In this document: positions 24,447-33,674 of the stretch, one piece after another
Numbering within the stretch: position 1 is the first letter of the stretch
Layout: the number at the start of each line of letters is the position of its first letter
Source: a bacterium HR17
GTDB lineage: Bacteria; Armatimonadota; Fervidibacteria; Fervidibacterales; Fervidibacteraceae
Direction of reading: 5' to 3'
Assembly: GCA_002898575.1 (NCBI GenBank)
Contig: BEHT01000003.1
Location: forward strand, 1 to 64,000
DNA: 64,000 nt
Made by a program: the position numbers and the translations under genes
Notes under the pieces: generated by a model
What the model saw: the letters and a program-made list of their open reading frames with translations, nothing else
Told to the model about the DNA's origin: nothing
Databases searched by the model: none

Positions 24447-25877
24447 TCAAGCGTCAAAGTAAAGGTAGAACTCGTAAGGGTGCGGGCGAATGTTGACTTC
24501 GTCGGCTTCCTTGCGCTTCATCTCCAGCCAAGTCTCCAACACATCGCGGGTGAAGACATCGCCGCGAAGCAAAAATTGGTGGTCTTGCTCCAAAGCGTCC
24601 AAAACGGCATGAAGCGAACCGGGAAGCGATTTGATTGCCCGCCGTTCCTCTGGCGGCAAATCGTAAAGGTTCTTGTCCATCGGTTCGCCTGGGTCAATGC
24701 GGTTGATAATTCCGTCAAGACCCGCCATCAGCATTGCGGCGAAAGCCAGATATGGGTTGCAAGATGGGTCGGGCGGTCGGAACTCTATCCGCTTCGCTTT
24801 CGGGCTGCGGGAGTAAACGGGGATGCGGACGCAAGCGGAACGGTTGCGTTGAGAGTAAGCGATGTTGACAGGCGCTTCATAGCCGGGCACCAACCGCCGA
24901 TAGGAGTTAGTCGTCGGCGCACAGAACGCCAACAGCGCTGGGGCATGGCGCAAGAGACCGCCGATGTAGTAGCGGGCGGTTTCCGACAGTTGCGCGTAAC
25001 CTCGCTCGTCGTAGAAGATGTTTGTCTCTCCTTTCCACAAGCTTTGGTGCGTATGCATGCCCGAACCGTTGTCGCCAAACAGCGGTTTGGGCATGAAGGT
25101 AGCGACTAAACCGTGCTGCCTTGCGACCATCTTGACGATGTATTTGTAGACCTGCAGTTTGTCCGCCATCCGCACCAAGACATCGTAGCGCAGGTCAATT
25201 TCGCCCTGTCCTGCCGTCGCCACTTCGTGGTGATGAACTTCAACAGTGACACCTGCTTTTTCCAACGCCAGAACAATTTTTGACCGCACATCTTGCAGAG
25301 TGTCGGAAGGTGGCACGGGGAAGTAGCCCTCTTTGTGGCGGATTTTGTAGCCCAAGTTGGGCTGCTCATCGCGCCCGCTGTTCCAAATGCCCTCGCGGCT
25401 GTCAATGCGGAAAAAGCCCTCGTGGGCTTTGTAGTCGTAGCGGACATCGTTGAACAGGAAAAATTCCGCCTCCGGTCCCCAGTAACTGCGGTCAGCGATA
25501 CCTGACGCGATGAGAAACTGTTCGGCTTTCTTGGCGATGTAGCGCGGGTCACGGCTGTAAGGCTCGCGGGTAATGGGGTCGTAGACATCGCAGATGAGCA
25601 CCAGCGTCGGCACTTCCAAAGTGGGGTCAACGAAGGCTGTGTCGGGGTCAGGCACCAAAATCATGTCGCTCTCGTGGATTTCCTGAAAACCCCGAATGGA
25701 CGAACCGTCAAAGCCGATGCCCTCTTCAAACAGTTCGTCCGTCAGTTCGCGAGCGGGAACGCTGAAGTGCTGCCAAGTGCCGGGCAAATCAGTGAACCGC
25801 AAATCCACGATTTGCACCCCGGCTTCTTTCGCCATGCGGATGACATCCTGCGGTGAACGCACATTGCGTCGTGCCAC
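24447..25877 (-). CDS. glnA: Glutamine synthetase, type I
   Basis: Forms glutamine from glutamate, ammonia and ATP; dodecamer in the cytoplasm. The 476-residue product has [59 protein letters not shown] and NRSACVRIP, all active-site segments of GS-I. The NLYDLPPEE segment keeps the Tyr adenylylated in enteric GS, so adenylylation control is possible. The start is a GTG at 25877 with AAAGGAGGG before it; the 46 further open codons upstream lack support. It follows the degenerate amt gene by 76 bases, same strand, within the nitrogen cluster. Confidence 0.96.
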   Translation of the reverse strand: MARRNVRSPQDVIRMAKEAGVQIVDLRFTDLPGTWQHFSVPARELTDELFEEGIGFDGSSIRGFQEIHESDMILVPDPDTAFVDPTLEVPTLVLICDVYDPITREPYSRDPRYIAKKAEQFLIASGIADRSYWGPEAEFFLFNDVRYDYKAHEGFFRIDSREGIWNSGRDEQPNLGYKIRHKEGYFPVPPSDTLQDVRSKIVLALEKAGVTVEVHHHEVATAGQGEIDLRYDVLVRMADKLQVYKYIVKMVARQHGLVATFMPKPLFGDNGSGMHTHQSLWKGETNIFYDERGYAQLSETARYYIGGLLRHAPALLAFCAPTTNSYRRLVPGYEAPVNIAYSQRNRSACVRIPVYSRSPKAKRIEFRPPDPSCNPYLAFAAMLMAGLDGIINRIDPGEPMDKNLYDLPPEERRAIKSLPGSLHAVLDALEQDHQFLLRGDVFTRDVLETWLEMKRKEADEVNIRPHPYEFYLYFDA

Positions 25878-25953
25878 GACAATCCCTCCTTTGGGTGAAT
25901 TGGGTTTCGTTCTCCGTCCGAAGACCTTTGCGGTCATCGGTTCGTTGCCCTTG

Positions 25954-27012
25954 TCACGCTTCGCGCAACTCAAACTCAGGGTAAGCGGCGATGCCGTAAA
26001 GGCGCTGGTCAACACCCGCTAGTTCGTCAGCCGGAGCGGGGCGCAACGCACCTAACCACCACAACAATCGTCCGACCAATCGTGCAACAGCGAAGCCGAC
26101 ACCAAACGCTCCTGCCCAACAAACTAATCCGCTACCCAACGGTGCTGTTCGCCACACCCATTGCGCTATCAACCCCAACAGCGGCGCAACCCCTTCGGCA
26201 GCGACGACGCCGACAGGGTCGTCCACAAATCGTTTGTCTAAACGCAGCGAAACGGCGACTGCGACGACACCTGCCAACGCGCCCGTCACAATGGATGCCG
26301 CCAATGGCACAGAGCTGGCAAGCCCTGCAACTGACCCCGCCCAAAATGCGGTGAAGGCGAAAGACGGGTCAGTTTTGCCAAAGCGCCATCGCGTCCAAAG
26401 CAAGGCTGCCAGCAGCGCGCTGAAAGCGCTGTAACTGGCAGCCCACCACAGTGGCGCCGAGAAGGCTTGCAACCCCGCCCAAAGCGCGACGGTGCCCATG
26501 CCCGCCATCGGCAAGTTGTGCGCGGGCATCGCAGCAGGTGCGCCGTTGCGGGTGTAACGCCCGATACGCGGACCCACCGCCATCAGCGCTCCCAACGCAG
26601 CACCGCCTGCAAGCGCATGCACCGACCAAACGCCGCCGTAGTCCATCAGCCAATTGCTTGCCAACCATCGTTGCATTCCTTGCAACGCTGTCAACGGTTC
26701 AGGTAGCGCCATCGTTGCACCGATGAAGCGGTCAAAGGTAGCGAACATCCGATGAACGATAGCGATGCCCACTGCCAGAGCGGCGGCGGCGCTCAAGGTG
26801 ACGCGGTCGCCCAACCCAATCGTCGCCAGCGTAGCGGTGGCGCCCGTCAGCAACGCACCACGCAAGTCGTTGCCGACCGCACCGATGAGGGCACCGACCG
26901 CGAAAGTGACCAAGCCTTTGACGAAGCAATGGGTCGCACCTTTTGCACGCCCCATGCCTGCCTCCATCAACACGATGCCCAAAACAAACATTGGCAACCA
27001 TTCCGTCATCAT
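25954..27012 (-). CDS. Divergent Amt paralogue with a pore histidine replaced
   Basis: A 352-residue membrane protein that aligns with Amt 2 over its second half: [34 protein letters not shown] and [14 protein letters not shown]. The first pore His (SVHALAG) and its Asp are kept. The second pore His is Glu: [18 protein letters not shown], against VDDPVGAISVHGTCGLFG in Amt 2. The N-terminus begins inside the usual TM1 ([15 protein letters not shown]) and the aromatic gate region is poorly kept. It lacks the shared tail domain. AAAGGTGTG precedes the start. Located directly before glnA. It may be a sensor, an altered channel or a decaying copy. Confidence 0.75.
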   Translation of the reverse strand: MMTEWLPMFVLGIVLMEAGMGRAKGATHCFVKGLVTFAVGALIGAVGNDLRGALLTGATATLATIGLGDRVTLSAAAALAVGIAIVHRMFATFDRFIGATMALPEPLTALQGMQRWLASNWLMDYGGVWSVHALAGGAALGALMAVGPRIGRYTRNGAPAAMPAHNLPMAGMGTVALWAGLQAFSAPLWWAASYSAFSALLAALLWTRWRFGKTDPSFAFTAFWAGSVAGLASSVPLAASIVTGALAGVVAVAVSLRLDKRFVDDPVGVVAAEGVAPLLGLIAQWVWRTAPLGSGLVCWAGAFGVGFAVARLVGRLLWWLGALRPAPADELAGVDQRLYGIAAYPEFELREA

Positions 27013-27063
27013 CGCTTCACACCTTTGTCGTGTTTGCTCCTTCCGATCGCTTCAAAAGCGGAA

Positions 27064-27115
27064 AGCCCTTTGACCGCGCCCGTGCCGGAAAAAACACGCG
27101 ACGGGTCAAAGGGCT
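27064..27115 (-). other. Hairpin in the leader of the divergent amt gene
   Basis: A 12-bp perfect inverted repeat (AGCCCTTTGACC at 27064-27075, complement at 27104-27115) about 50 bases upstream of the start at 27012. The 28-base loop contains TTTTTT on minus. It lies in the 236-base divergent gap shared with the oxidoreductase gene. Could be a leader structure or an operator-like site. Confidence 0.4.
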
Positions 27116-27248
27116 CCCTTGCCCAGAAAGCGCCAGCGCCTTTGCTGGCAGCGTTTGAAAGTATGTCCCATCAAACGGGCGCCGTCAATACCTGCTGACG
27201 CCCGCAAAATTTTGCTGACGACACAACTTTGGCACGGGGTGATTGGCG

Positions 27249-28508
27249 ATGGCAGAGCGCTTGCGAATTGGCTTTGTCGGCAGCGGGTTTGTCGCCCGCT
27301 TCCACGCCCAAGCGTTTGCTGGCGTCCGCGATGCGGACATCACCGCCATCTGCAGTCGTAATGAAAAGACGGCGGGCGAACTTGTCGCGCTGTGTCGGGA
27401 ATTGGGCGTCGGAGCGCCAAAAGTTTATCGCGATGTCCGCGAGATGGTGCGCGACCCCGAAGTGGATGCGGTTTGGCTGCTGGCGCCCAACCATGTCCGC
27501 GTGGAGTTGGTGGAAGCGATTGCGGACGAAGTGAAGAGTGGACGGGCGCAACTACAAGGGCTCGCCGTTGAAAAACCCATGGCGCGCAACCTTGCCGAAG
27601 CCCGGCGCATCGTGGAAGTCGTCACCGATGCGGGCATCCCGCACGGCTACTTGGAAAACCAACTGTTTGCCCCTGCTGTGACAAAGGGCAAAGACATCTT
27701 GTGGCGACGGGGCGCTGCCATTGCGGGTGAACCTTACCTGGCGCGGTGTGCCGAAGAGCACAGCGGCCCGCATCGGGCGTGGTTTTGGCGGGGTGACTTA
27801 CAAGGCGGGGGTGTCCTCAACGATATGCTCTGCCACAGCGTCGCTGCGGGTTGGTTTTTGCTGACGCCGCCTGACCGACGCTTGGATGCGCTGACACCTA
27901 AAGCCGTGACAGCCCAAATCGCCTCTCTCAAATGGACACGCCCGGCATACGCCCAACGGTTGCGCCAAATGTGGGCGAACGAAATGGAAGTGGACTACAC
28001 CAAGCACCCCGCTGAAGACTACGCTGCCGCGCGCATCGTGTTTGAGACACCCGACGGCAACTTGGTGTTGGTGGAGGCGACGACTTCGTGGAGTTTCGTC
28101 GGGGCAGGGTTGCGGTTGACCTTTGAAGTGCTCGGTCCCGAATACTCCCTGCAAATCAACACTTTGGCGGGCGAAGGGCAAATCTTTTTCAGCCGCCATG
28201 TAACAGGACCAACAGGCGAAGACTTGGTGGAAAAGCAAAACGCTGAGCAGGGATTGATGCCTTACATCGCCGATGAAGCCCACACCTACGGTTACATCGC
28301 CGAGAACCGCCACATGGTGCGCTGCTTTCTGCAGGGCGAACGCCCCTTCAGCACGCTGGACGAAGGCATGCGGGTGACGGAATTGCTAATGGCGGCTTAT
28401 CGCAGCGCCGAAGAAGGACGCACCATCGCCCTGCCTGCCCCCGATTTGGTCACTTTCGTCCCTGCCGTCGCACAGGGCACTTGGAACCCACGCGCTGTCG
28501 GAATTTAA
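27249..28508 (+). CDS. Gfo/Idh/MocA-family oxidoreductase
   Basis: A 419-residue NAD(P)-dependent dehydrogenase. The Rossmann motif is RIGFVGSGFVARFHAQAF at the N-terminus, the EKP motif appears as LAVEKPMARN near 115, and GGGVLNDMLCHSVAAGWFL near 200 holds the catalytic-site region. Family members oxidise or epimerise sugars, inositols and related compounds; the substrate is not evident. GGGGTGATT precedes the ATG. Convergent with the dgt-like gene, with only 31 bases between stops. Confidence 0.85.
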   Translation: MAERLRIGFVGSGFVARFHAQAFAGVRDADITAICSRNEKTAGELVALCRELGVGAPKVYRDVREMVRDPEVDAVWLLAPNHVRVELVEAIADEVKSGRAQLQGLAVEKPMARNLAEARRIVEVVTDAGIPHGYLENQLFAPAVTKGKDILWRRGAAIAGEPYLARCAEEHSGPHRAWFWRGDLQGGGVLNDMLCHSVAAGWFLLTPPDRRLDALTPKAVTAQIASLKWTRPAYAQRLRQMWANEMEVDYTKHPAEDYAAARIVFETPDGNLVLVEATTSWSFVGAGLRLTFEVLGPEYSLQINTLAGEGQIFFSRHVTGPTGEDLVEKQNAEQGLMPYIADEAHTYGYIAENRHMVRCFLQGERPFSTLDEGMRVTELLMAAYRSAEEGRTIALPAPDLVTFVPAVAQGTWNPRAVGI

Positions 28509-28539
28509 ATCGTGCCCGCCACGACAAGACGAAAAGGTC

Positions 28540-29604
28540 TCACGCCACTTGCCAACCTTGCGGGACAAACAGGCGGGTGAATAGGTCAATGGCGTAGCGG
28601 TCGGTCATGCCGGCGATGTAGTCGCAGACCAGCCGCGCTAACTCTTTTCGCGTCAACCCGCTTTTGTCGGGCGGACTGATGGGCAACTCGCTTGGATGCG
28701 CCATGTAGTAGTCAAACAGTTGCTCAATGACGAGCCGACACTTGTTAGTTTCCGCCTTGACCTGTTTGGCGTTCAGGTAAACACGCTCAAACAAAAAGTC
28801 TTTCAGGTCGTTCAGCGCTTGCAGCACCTTTGGGCTCATCTTGAGCCGACCGTCCTCGATGCCCTGTTGAATGATGTCCCAGACGAGCGTCGTGATGCGT
28901 TGTGAGTGGGTGCGTCCCAGCACATCTAAGATGGAAGCGGGCACATCGTCTAGCGTCAGAATGCCCGCGCGAATGGCGTCGTCCAAATCGTGGTTGACAT
29001 AAGCGATGCGGTCGGCGACGCGGACGACTTGTCCTTCTAAGGTGGACGGCAAAGGCTCATCGTCATCGGGTTGGAGCACCAAGTCCTTTTGCCCTTTGGA
29101 GTGGTAGCCGATCCCGTCCAACACCTCATAGGTCAAATTCAGCCCTTGCCCGTCCCGCTCCAAAATTTCCACGACCCGCAAACTTTGTTCGTAGTGACGA
29201 AAGCGCGCCTCAGGGTCGTATTTGCGGTAGGCAGCGTCCAACGCTTCTTCGCCCTCATGCCCAAAAGGCGGATGCCCTAAGTCGTGTCCGAGGGCAATGG
29301 CTTCTACCAAATCCTCGTTGAGCCGCAAAGCACGGCAGATTGTGCGGGCGATTTGGGCGACTTCTAAGGTGTGGGTCAAACGGGTGCGGTAGTGGTCACC
29401 GCGCGGGGCGATGAACACCTGAGTCTTGTGCATCAACCGGCGAAAGGCTTTGCTGTGCAAGATGCGGTCACGGTCGCGCTGAAACTCAGTGCGGATAGGA
29501 CATTTGGGCTCGGGAACCTTCCGCCCCTTGCTCAAAGCGCTTTTCGCTGCATGTGGCGAAAGCCATTGCAACTCCCACTGCTCCGTCACTTCCCGAGGGC
29601 ACAT
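28540..29604 (-). CDS. dgt: dGTP triphosphohydrolase-like HD protein
   Basis: The 354-residue product shows the HD-domain metal motif RLTHTLEVAQIA ... GHDLGHPPFGHEGEEAL ... ADRIAYVNHDLDDA, standard for bacterial dGTPase-like proteins that remove triphosphate from dNTPs. N-terminal RTEFQRDRDRILHSKAFRRL is also typical. AAAGGAG lies 8 bases before the ATG at 29604; three upstream codons are possible. dGTPase homologues can deplete nucleotides in phage defence, and here it stands beside a probable restriction-modification pair, but a housekeeping role is at least as likely. Confidence 0.9.
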   Translation of the reverse strand: MCPREVTEQWELQWLSPHAAKSALSKGRKVPEPKCPIRTEFQRDRDRILHSKAFRRLMHKTQVFIAPRGDHYRTRLTHTLEVAQIARTICRALRLNEDLVEAIALGHDLGHPPFGHEGEEALDAAYRKYDPEARFRHYEQSLRVVEILERDGQGLNLTYEVLDGIGYHSKGQKDLVLQPDDDEPLPSTLEGQVVRVADRIAYVNHDLDDAIRAGILTLDDVPASILDVLGRTHSQRITTLVWDIIQQGIEDGRLKMSPKVLQALNDLKDFLFERVYLNAKQVKAETNKCRLVIEQLFDYYMAHPSELPISPPDKSGLTRKELARLVCDYIAGMTDRYAIDLFTRLFVPQGWQVA

Positions 29605-29731
29605 AAGCATCACTCCTTTCGCTAAACGCTACAACTTGACAGGATGCATCATCCATGCTTTTACTCTCCTGCGATGTTCTCTCTTTCACTTGAACTGACA
29701 AGTTGTCAAGGACACTTTCTTTCTGCGTCGT

Positions 29732-30394
29732 TTATGGGTCTCGCAGCAGTGGAATCTCTCTCAGCAATTTCACCATGTCATCTTTGTGGCGTTTTGATGC
29801 GATAGCGAACGCTTGCACCAGCACTTTTAAAACTTCCATCGGCGGCGACCAGAGGGCATGTTCGTTCCGCTCTGCCGTTCTACCGATTAGGTTGGGTGGC
29901 TCACAATAACACAAAGGCACGAGCAAAAACACCATCGCTTGAAACCCGACAGCCTTCTGGCGATGGCGCACTTCAATTTCAATGATTGCTGCATCGTCAA
30001 CTTCGCGATGCAAGACTGGATGCTTGCGCCACCAGACCTCAAAACCCACAAACTCCTCTGGTGTTGGCTCATCCTGAACGCGGAACACTTCCTCGCAAAA
30101 CCTTGTTTGGGTTTCAACGAGCGACTGCAGGTGTCTCATGTCATCCACTCCAAGTAACCCGTGTTTAAATGCTAACTGGAGCATTTCGCCCAATTCTGCA
30201 GGTTTACCAGTATCGTCCTTGTAGGCAATTTGCCATTCCAGCACATCATTGGGTTGGAGATGAACCCGCCTGACAGGAACGGGTTGACCATTACGCTTCA
30301 CCCGGCATCTCCCTGTCGGCTTTGTAAGTGGTAAGTAGCAAACAATGCGCTTAGCGTTTTCGTCCCAATCCACTCTAACGAATTCACGCGGCAT
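29732..30394 (-). CDS. Unknown protein paired with N6-adenine methyltransferase
   Basis: A 220-residue protein I do not recognise. It starts MPREFVRVDWDENAKRIVCYLPL and has a beta-rich N-terminal part, a central helix (DDMRHLQSLVETQTRFCEEVF), then FEVWWRKHPVLH-REVDDAAIIEIEVRHRQKAVGF and a C-terminal helix with KRHKDDMVKLL. The D-D-x4-E-I-E-V-R stretch could be a degenerate PD-(D/E)XK core, but this is weak. The start overlaps the methyltransferase stop by 11 bases, so the two are tightly coupled. By position it could be the endonuclease or a specificity/auxiliary subunit of a restriction-modification system. Confidence 0.6.
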   Translation of the reverse strand: MPREFVRVDWDENAKRIVCYLPLTKPTGRCRVKRNGQPVPVRRVHLQPNDVLEWQIAYKDDTGKPAELGEMLQLAFKHGLLGVDDMRHLQSLVETQTRFCEEVFRVQDEPTPEEFVGFEVWWRKHPVLHREVDDAAIIEIEVRHRQKAVGFQAMVFLLVPLCYCEPPNLIGRTAERNEHALWSPPMEVLKVLVQAFAIASKRHKDDMVKLLREIPLLRDP

Positions 30395-31817
30395 CTTTAT
30401 CACCCATTAAAATGTGCTCCAAACGAGTAACTAACGCTTCAAGTTCATCAACGCTTGCTGTGCCATTGCGGTAGCGGTCGTGGAGTTGACGATAGGCGAT
30501 AGCAAATTGCTGTTGAACATCCATTGGTGGAACGGGCACTAAAATTTCGTGCAACAACCGTTGTGGCACGGTCACCGTTCCCGTCCCGCGCTTAATGCGC
30601 TCCAACTGCTGCTGGAACATGCGAGTCTGAGCAAACAAGGCGAAAAATTCCGGCAATAACAAGTCGGTGCGAAACCTGAGGATGTAAAGGTAGTCGTCAG
30701 CAACACCCGTTTCGTCATCGTGCAAAACGGCAGCGGTGCGCCCAATGCAACCAACGCCAACCCTCACGAACACGACATCTCCTACTTTCGTTCGCGCCTG
30801 TGGTTTGTCCATCGGACTACCCTTTGCTACAAACCGCCCATCTCGTCGCAGATCTATCCCGAAAGGCGTCACCGTTTTAGCGGAAATGAACGGGATACCG
30901 TGGTCAGTAAATCGGCGCTTCGCTCCATACTCTGTGCTACCGCTCCTCATATCCCAAATCAGCGCTTTCAGAGGAAGTAGCGGGAAAACACTTCGCAACT
31001 TCGGCACATTCAAGTGATGTAAAGGTGACATGTCGTTCAGTAACTCCTTGACAGGTTTGAGCAATCCACTCTGGCAACGAATTTGTTGTGCGATGTTCGC
31101 TAAATCAGTTTCGTTTTCTGCATGAGCAAGCAGCACAAGGTTATCGGGGTTAGCAGGTTGCTTGCGAGCAAACAGCACACAACTTTTGGCTGCGAAAAAA
31201 GCACGGGATAGACTGACAATGGCAAGTGGCGTAGCATGACGGCAAAGCCATTGGCGCACCCGTTCTTGTGTCAAGTTAGCGAAGATGCCTTCAGGCAACA
31301 CGATGGCAAGTACGCCATTAGGGCGCAGACTGCGAACGCACAACTCCAAAAACAGTGACTCAATTGCTTCGCTGCTACGCCCATGCCCCAACTCAAAACG
31401 GCGCAGCAGGGATGGCTCACTCACCCGTCCATACTTTGCCGAAAACGGTGGGTTAGTTGCCACAAGGTCAAAACGCTCACTCAATTCGTTCAGCAACCAC
31501 AAAGCATCACTGCAGCGCAAATGCAAGCGTTTTTCATCGTTGAGTTGCTGAGCGCAAACTTTCAAAACCGCTGCATCCACATCAATGCCGACGACCGTTT
31601 CAAAATTGTGCTGGAGCATCTGACGCAGAAAAACACCGTCGCCGCAAGCGGGATCCAAAGCAGAGTGAAAACTGGTGAGCATTGAAGTTGCAATTTCAAC
31701 CACCCAAGCCGCCAATGCTGGTGAAGTGAAAAATTGCCCCAACACTTTCTCGCGGCGAGCAAAATGTCGGCTGCGTTGTCGCTTATCCATTAGTGGCAGC
31801 AGCGGCAATTGTCCCAT
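30384..31817 (-). CDS. N6-adenine DNA methyltransferase with fused target-recognition domain
   Basis: The 477-residue product has motif I DPACGDGVFL, motif IV NPPF and a type I/IIG-like layout. Residues ~30-250 are the catalytic domain (VLGQFFTSPALAAW, VVGIDVD, ATNPPFSAKYG). Residues ~290-470 resemble a type I specificity (HsdS) target-recognition half, with a late VPQRLLHEILVPVPPMDVQQQFA and coiled end. One such recognition domain implies an asymmetric or dimer-read target. The start at 31817 follows GGGTGATC. Coupled to the unknown 220-residue gene. The nuclease moiety typical of type IIG enzymes is absent. Confidence 0.88.
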   Translation of the reverse strand: MGQLPLLPLMDKRQRSRHFARREKVLGQFFTSPALAAWVVEIATSMLTSFHSALDPACGDGVFLRQMLQHNFETVVGIDVDAAVLKVCAQQLNDEKRLHLRCSDALWLLNELSERFDLVATNPPFSAKYGRVSEPSLLRRFELGHGRSSEAIESLFLELCVRSLRPNGVLAIVLPEGIFANLTQERVRQWLCRHATPLAIVSLSRAFFAAKSCVLFARKQPANPDNLVLLAHAENETDLANIAQQIRCQSGLLKPVKELLNDMSPLHHLNVPKLRSVFPLLPLKALIWDMRSGSTEYGAKRRFTDHGIPFISAKTVTPFGIDLRRDGRFVAKGSPMDKPQARTKVGDVVFVRVGVGCIGRTAAVLHDDETGVADDYLYILRFRTDLLLPEFFALFAQTRMFQQQLERIKRGTGTVTVPQRLLHEILVPVPPMDVQQQFAIAYRQLHDRYRNGTASVDELEALVTRLEHILMGDKDAA

Positions 31818-32103
31818 GTTGTGATCACCCGAGATTGTAAATGCCCGAACGACGCTTGGGCTTGCAAACAACCCGCTTCAGTGATTTTAGCGGGGTTGCA
31901 GGACAATGCCAGATGTCAAGATGTTCCGAGCAACTGTGAGACTACCCCTGCCGAACAAATTGTCAATCTTTCATCCCTATTCGCTTAAAACGAGCCGACG
32001 ACTTTTCCGCCTGTGTCAAAAAGCCACTTTGTCGTCACAATGTAAGGCGGGGACTTTGCCACCCACCGATTGTCGTTCTCTGCTTGAAAGGAGTGTGACG
32101 GCG

Positions 32104-32350
32104 ATGAGGTTAGCGTTAATGACTTGGGCGTGTCCGAGTTGGACGGTAGAGCGAATTGTTGAAGCAGCAAAGCGCTACGGTTACGGGGGTGTGGAGTCGC
32201 GCCTTTCGGTCAACCCCGCACATGGCGCGGAAATCGTCCGTGAAACGCATCTTCAGAGACAACGGCTTAACAGTTACTTACCTCTCCAGCGGTGGCAGGT
32301 TCTCATCGGCGGATAAGAATAAGCGTCGGAAAATAGTTGAGCAGGCAAAG
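32104..32350 (+). pseudogene. Broken sugar phosphate isomerase/epimerase gene
   Basis: Starts with a good site (AAAGGAGTG, ATG at 32104) and reads MRLALMTWACPSWTVERIVEAA, the first strand and helix of a TIM-barrel isomerase. Around 32235-32245 the homology shifts by +1 into a frame reading KRIFRDNGLTVTYLSSGGRF and SADKNKRRKIVEQAK, then is lost near 32340 where transposase-like sequence begins on the other strand. So there is one frameshift and loss of about three quarters of the gene. Confidence 0.75.
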
Positions 32351-32700
32351 CCCCGTGAACCCTGATGTAGCCTTGCCTCTTTTTTCTCATCCCTTCCCTC
32401 GCTTGGTGACCTTTACTCCTGTGCTGTCAACACCAATCAAACCTCCTATCCACTGACCCTGTGACCAAGTTCTGGGGCAATGTCTACCCTTCAACATGCA
32501 CAGCGGCGTAAAGGTGCAAGCCAAAAGACCGTCGCTTGAAACCTGACGACTTTTTGTCGGTGGCACATTTCAATCCCGCACAAACACATTATCACCCACT
32601 GTCGCCCGCGCTTGCGGTAGTTGTGGCGATGCTTTTTAACCGATGACAACAATTGGCGCACGGTAGGGTCACTTAACCGCAGCTAGGAACATTTTCGTGC
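32335..32700 (-). mobile_element. Decayed DDE transposase remnant
   Basis: Fills the stretch between the broken isomerase and the next gene. On minus, about 32450-32380 encodes GLIGVDSTGVKVTKRGKG, and 32375-32340 in another frame KRQGYIRVHGAL. These resemble the DDE core of IS5-like transposases (a first Asp in G-V-D-S-T-G, followed by a K-R-x-G-Y-I-R-V-H segment). Several stops and frame changes interrupt it. No terminal inverted repeats or target duplication were identified. Confidence 0.5.
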
Positions 32701-32722
32701 GCGCATTGCGCTTGTTTGTCCC

Positions 32723-33544
32723 CTACCCTTCCACGACGGCGCGCATTTTCTCTAAGCCGATTCGGGCGACTTCGTAGGGGTCTTGCTGCCAATAGGTGCG
32801 GTTGAACAACTCCAGCGAGATGACGCCTTCGTAGCCGCGCCGCTTGATTTCGGCGATAAGTTCTTTCAGCGGCAGGTGCCCGTCGCCGGGCATGACCCGC
32901 ACTTCGTCGCCTGCAAACTCGCGCGGCACGCCGGCAGGCACATCGTTGAAGTGCAAGATTCCGATGCGTTCTCCCGTCAAATCCGGCACATCGTTGAGCG
33001 ATGAACCACCCCGCCACAGGTGGAAGGGGTCAAGGACGATGGCGGCTTCGGGGTCGCCCGTGCGCTTGACGATCTCCCACGCTTGATCAACCCGCGAGAC
33101 TTTTGGCGAGAAGCCCAAAAATTCCATCATCGGTAGTGCGCCGACCTCTCGCCCGATTTTGAGCAGTTCGCTGAACCGGCGGGCAGTATCGTCCACATCC
33201 AACGGCGCCGCTTCCAACCGCATGGACGGTGAGGCGACGACTCGCTTGCAGCCCAACTTCGCTGCCAGTGCCAGCAACTCCTTACACTCCTCCATCGCCC
33301 GCACATACGCGTCACCGTGCGCGTCCATCCAACCGTGCAGGGCAATCATGCTGGGCACCTGCAGCCCCGCATCTTGCAGCATCTTGACCACATCGTCCAG
33401 CGACCCTCCCGTGTTTTGGTAGTTACGGATGTCAGCAAACCACAACTCAATCGCCTGATACCCTGCTTTGGCGGCGATTTGGATTTTATCGGGCAACGAC
33501 GCGGGTTGAATGGTGCTGGTGTTCAGGCAATAAATCCACGCCAT
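32723..33544 (-). CDS. Sugar phosphate isomerase/epimerase (TIM barrel)
   Basis: A 273-residue xylose-isomerase-like barrel: KIQIAAKAGYQAIELWFADI, then metal-site segments MEFLGFSP (Glu), IVLDPFHLWRG (Asp, His), ILHFNDVPAG (His) and GVISLELFNR (Glu). GGAGGTGG precedes the ATG at 33544. It stands alone on minus, divergent from queG. Several paralogues occur in this window (5.4, 32.1 broken, 48.6 kb), suggesting wide sugar or cyclitol metabolism. Substrate unknown. Confidence 0.82.
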   Translation of the reverse strand: MAWIYCLNTSTIQPASLPDKIQIAAKAGYQAIELWFADIRNYQNTGGSLDDVVKMLQDAGLQVPSMIALHGWMDAHGDAYVRAMEECKELLALAAKLGCKRVVASPSMRLEAAPLDVDDTARRFSELLKIGREVGALPMMEFLGFSPKVSRVDQAWEIVKRTGDPEAAIVLDPFHLWRGGSSLNDVPDLTGERIGILHFNDVPAGVPREFAGDEVRVMPGDGHLPLKELIAEIKRRGYEGVISLELFNRTYWQQDPYEVARIGLEKMRAVVEG

Positions 33545-33674
33545 CGCAAAAGCCACCTCCGTTCGCTGTCGCAATGTTGTGTGACCGCAATGACTTTGCC
33601 ACAGTTTTTAAGGTGTGGTGCGTCGTGTCTTTACTAACCGTCGCCGACAGCGTTCGCTACAATCTTGCGGGGTG

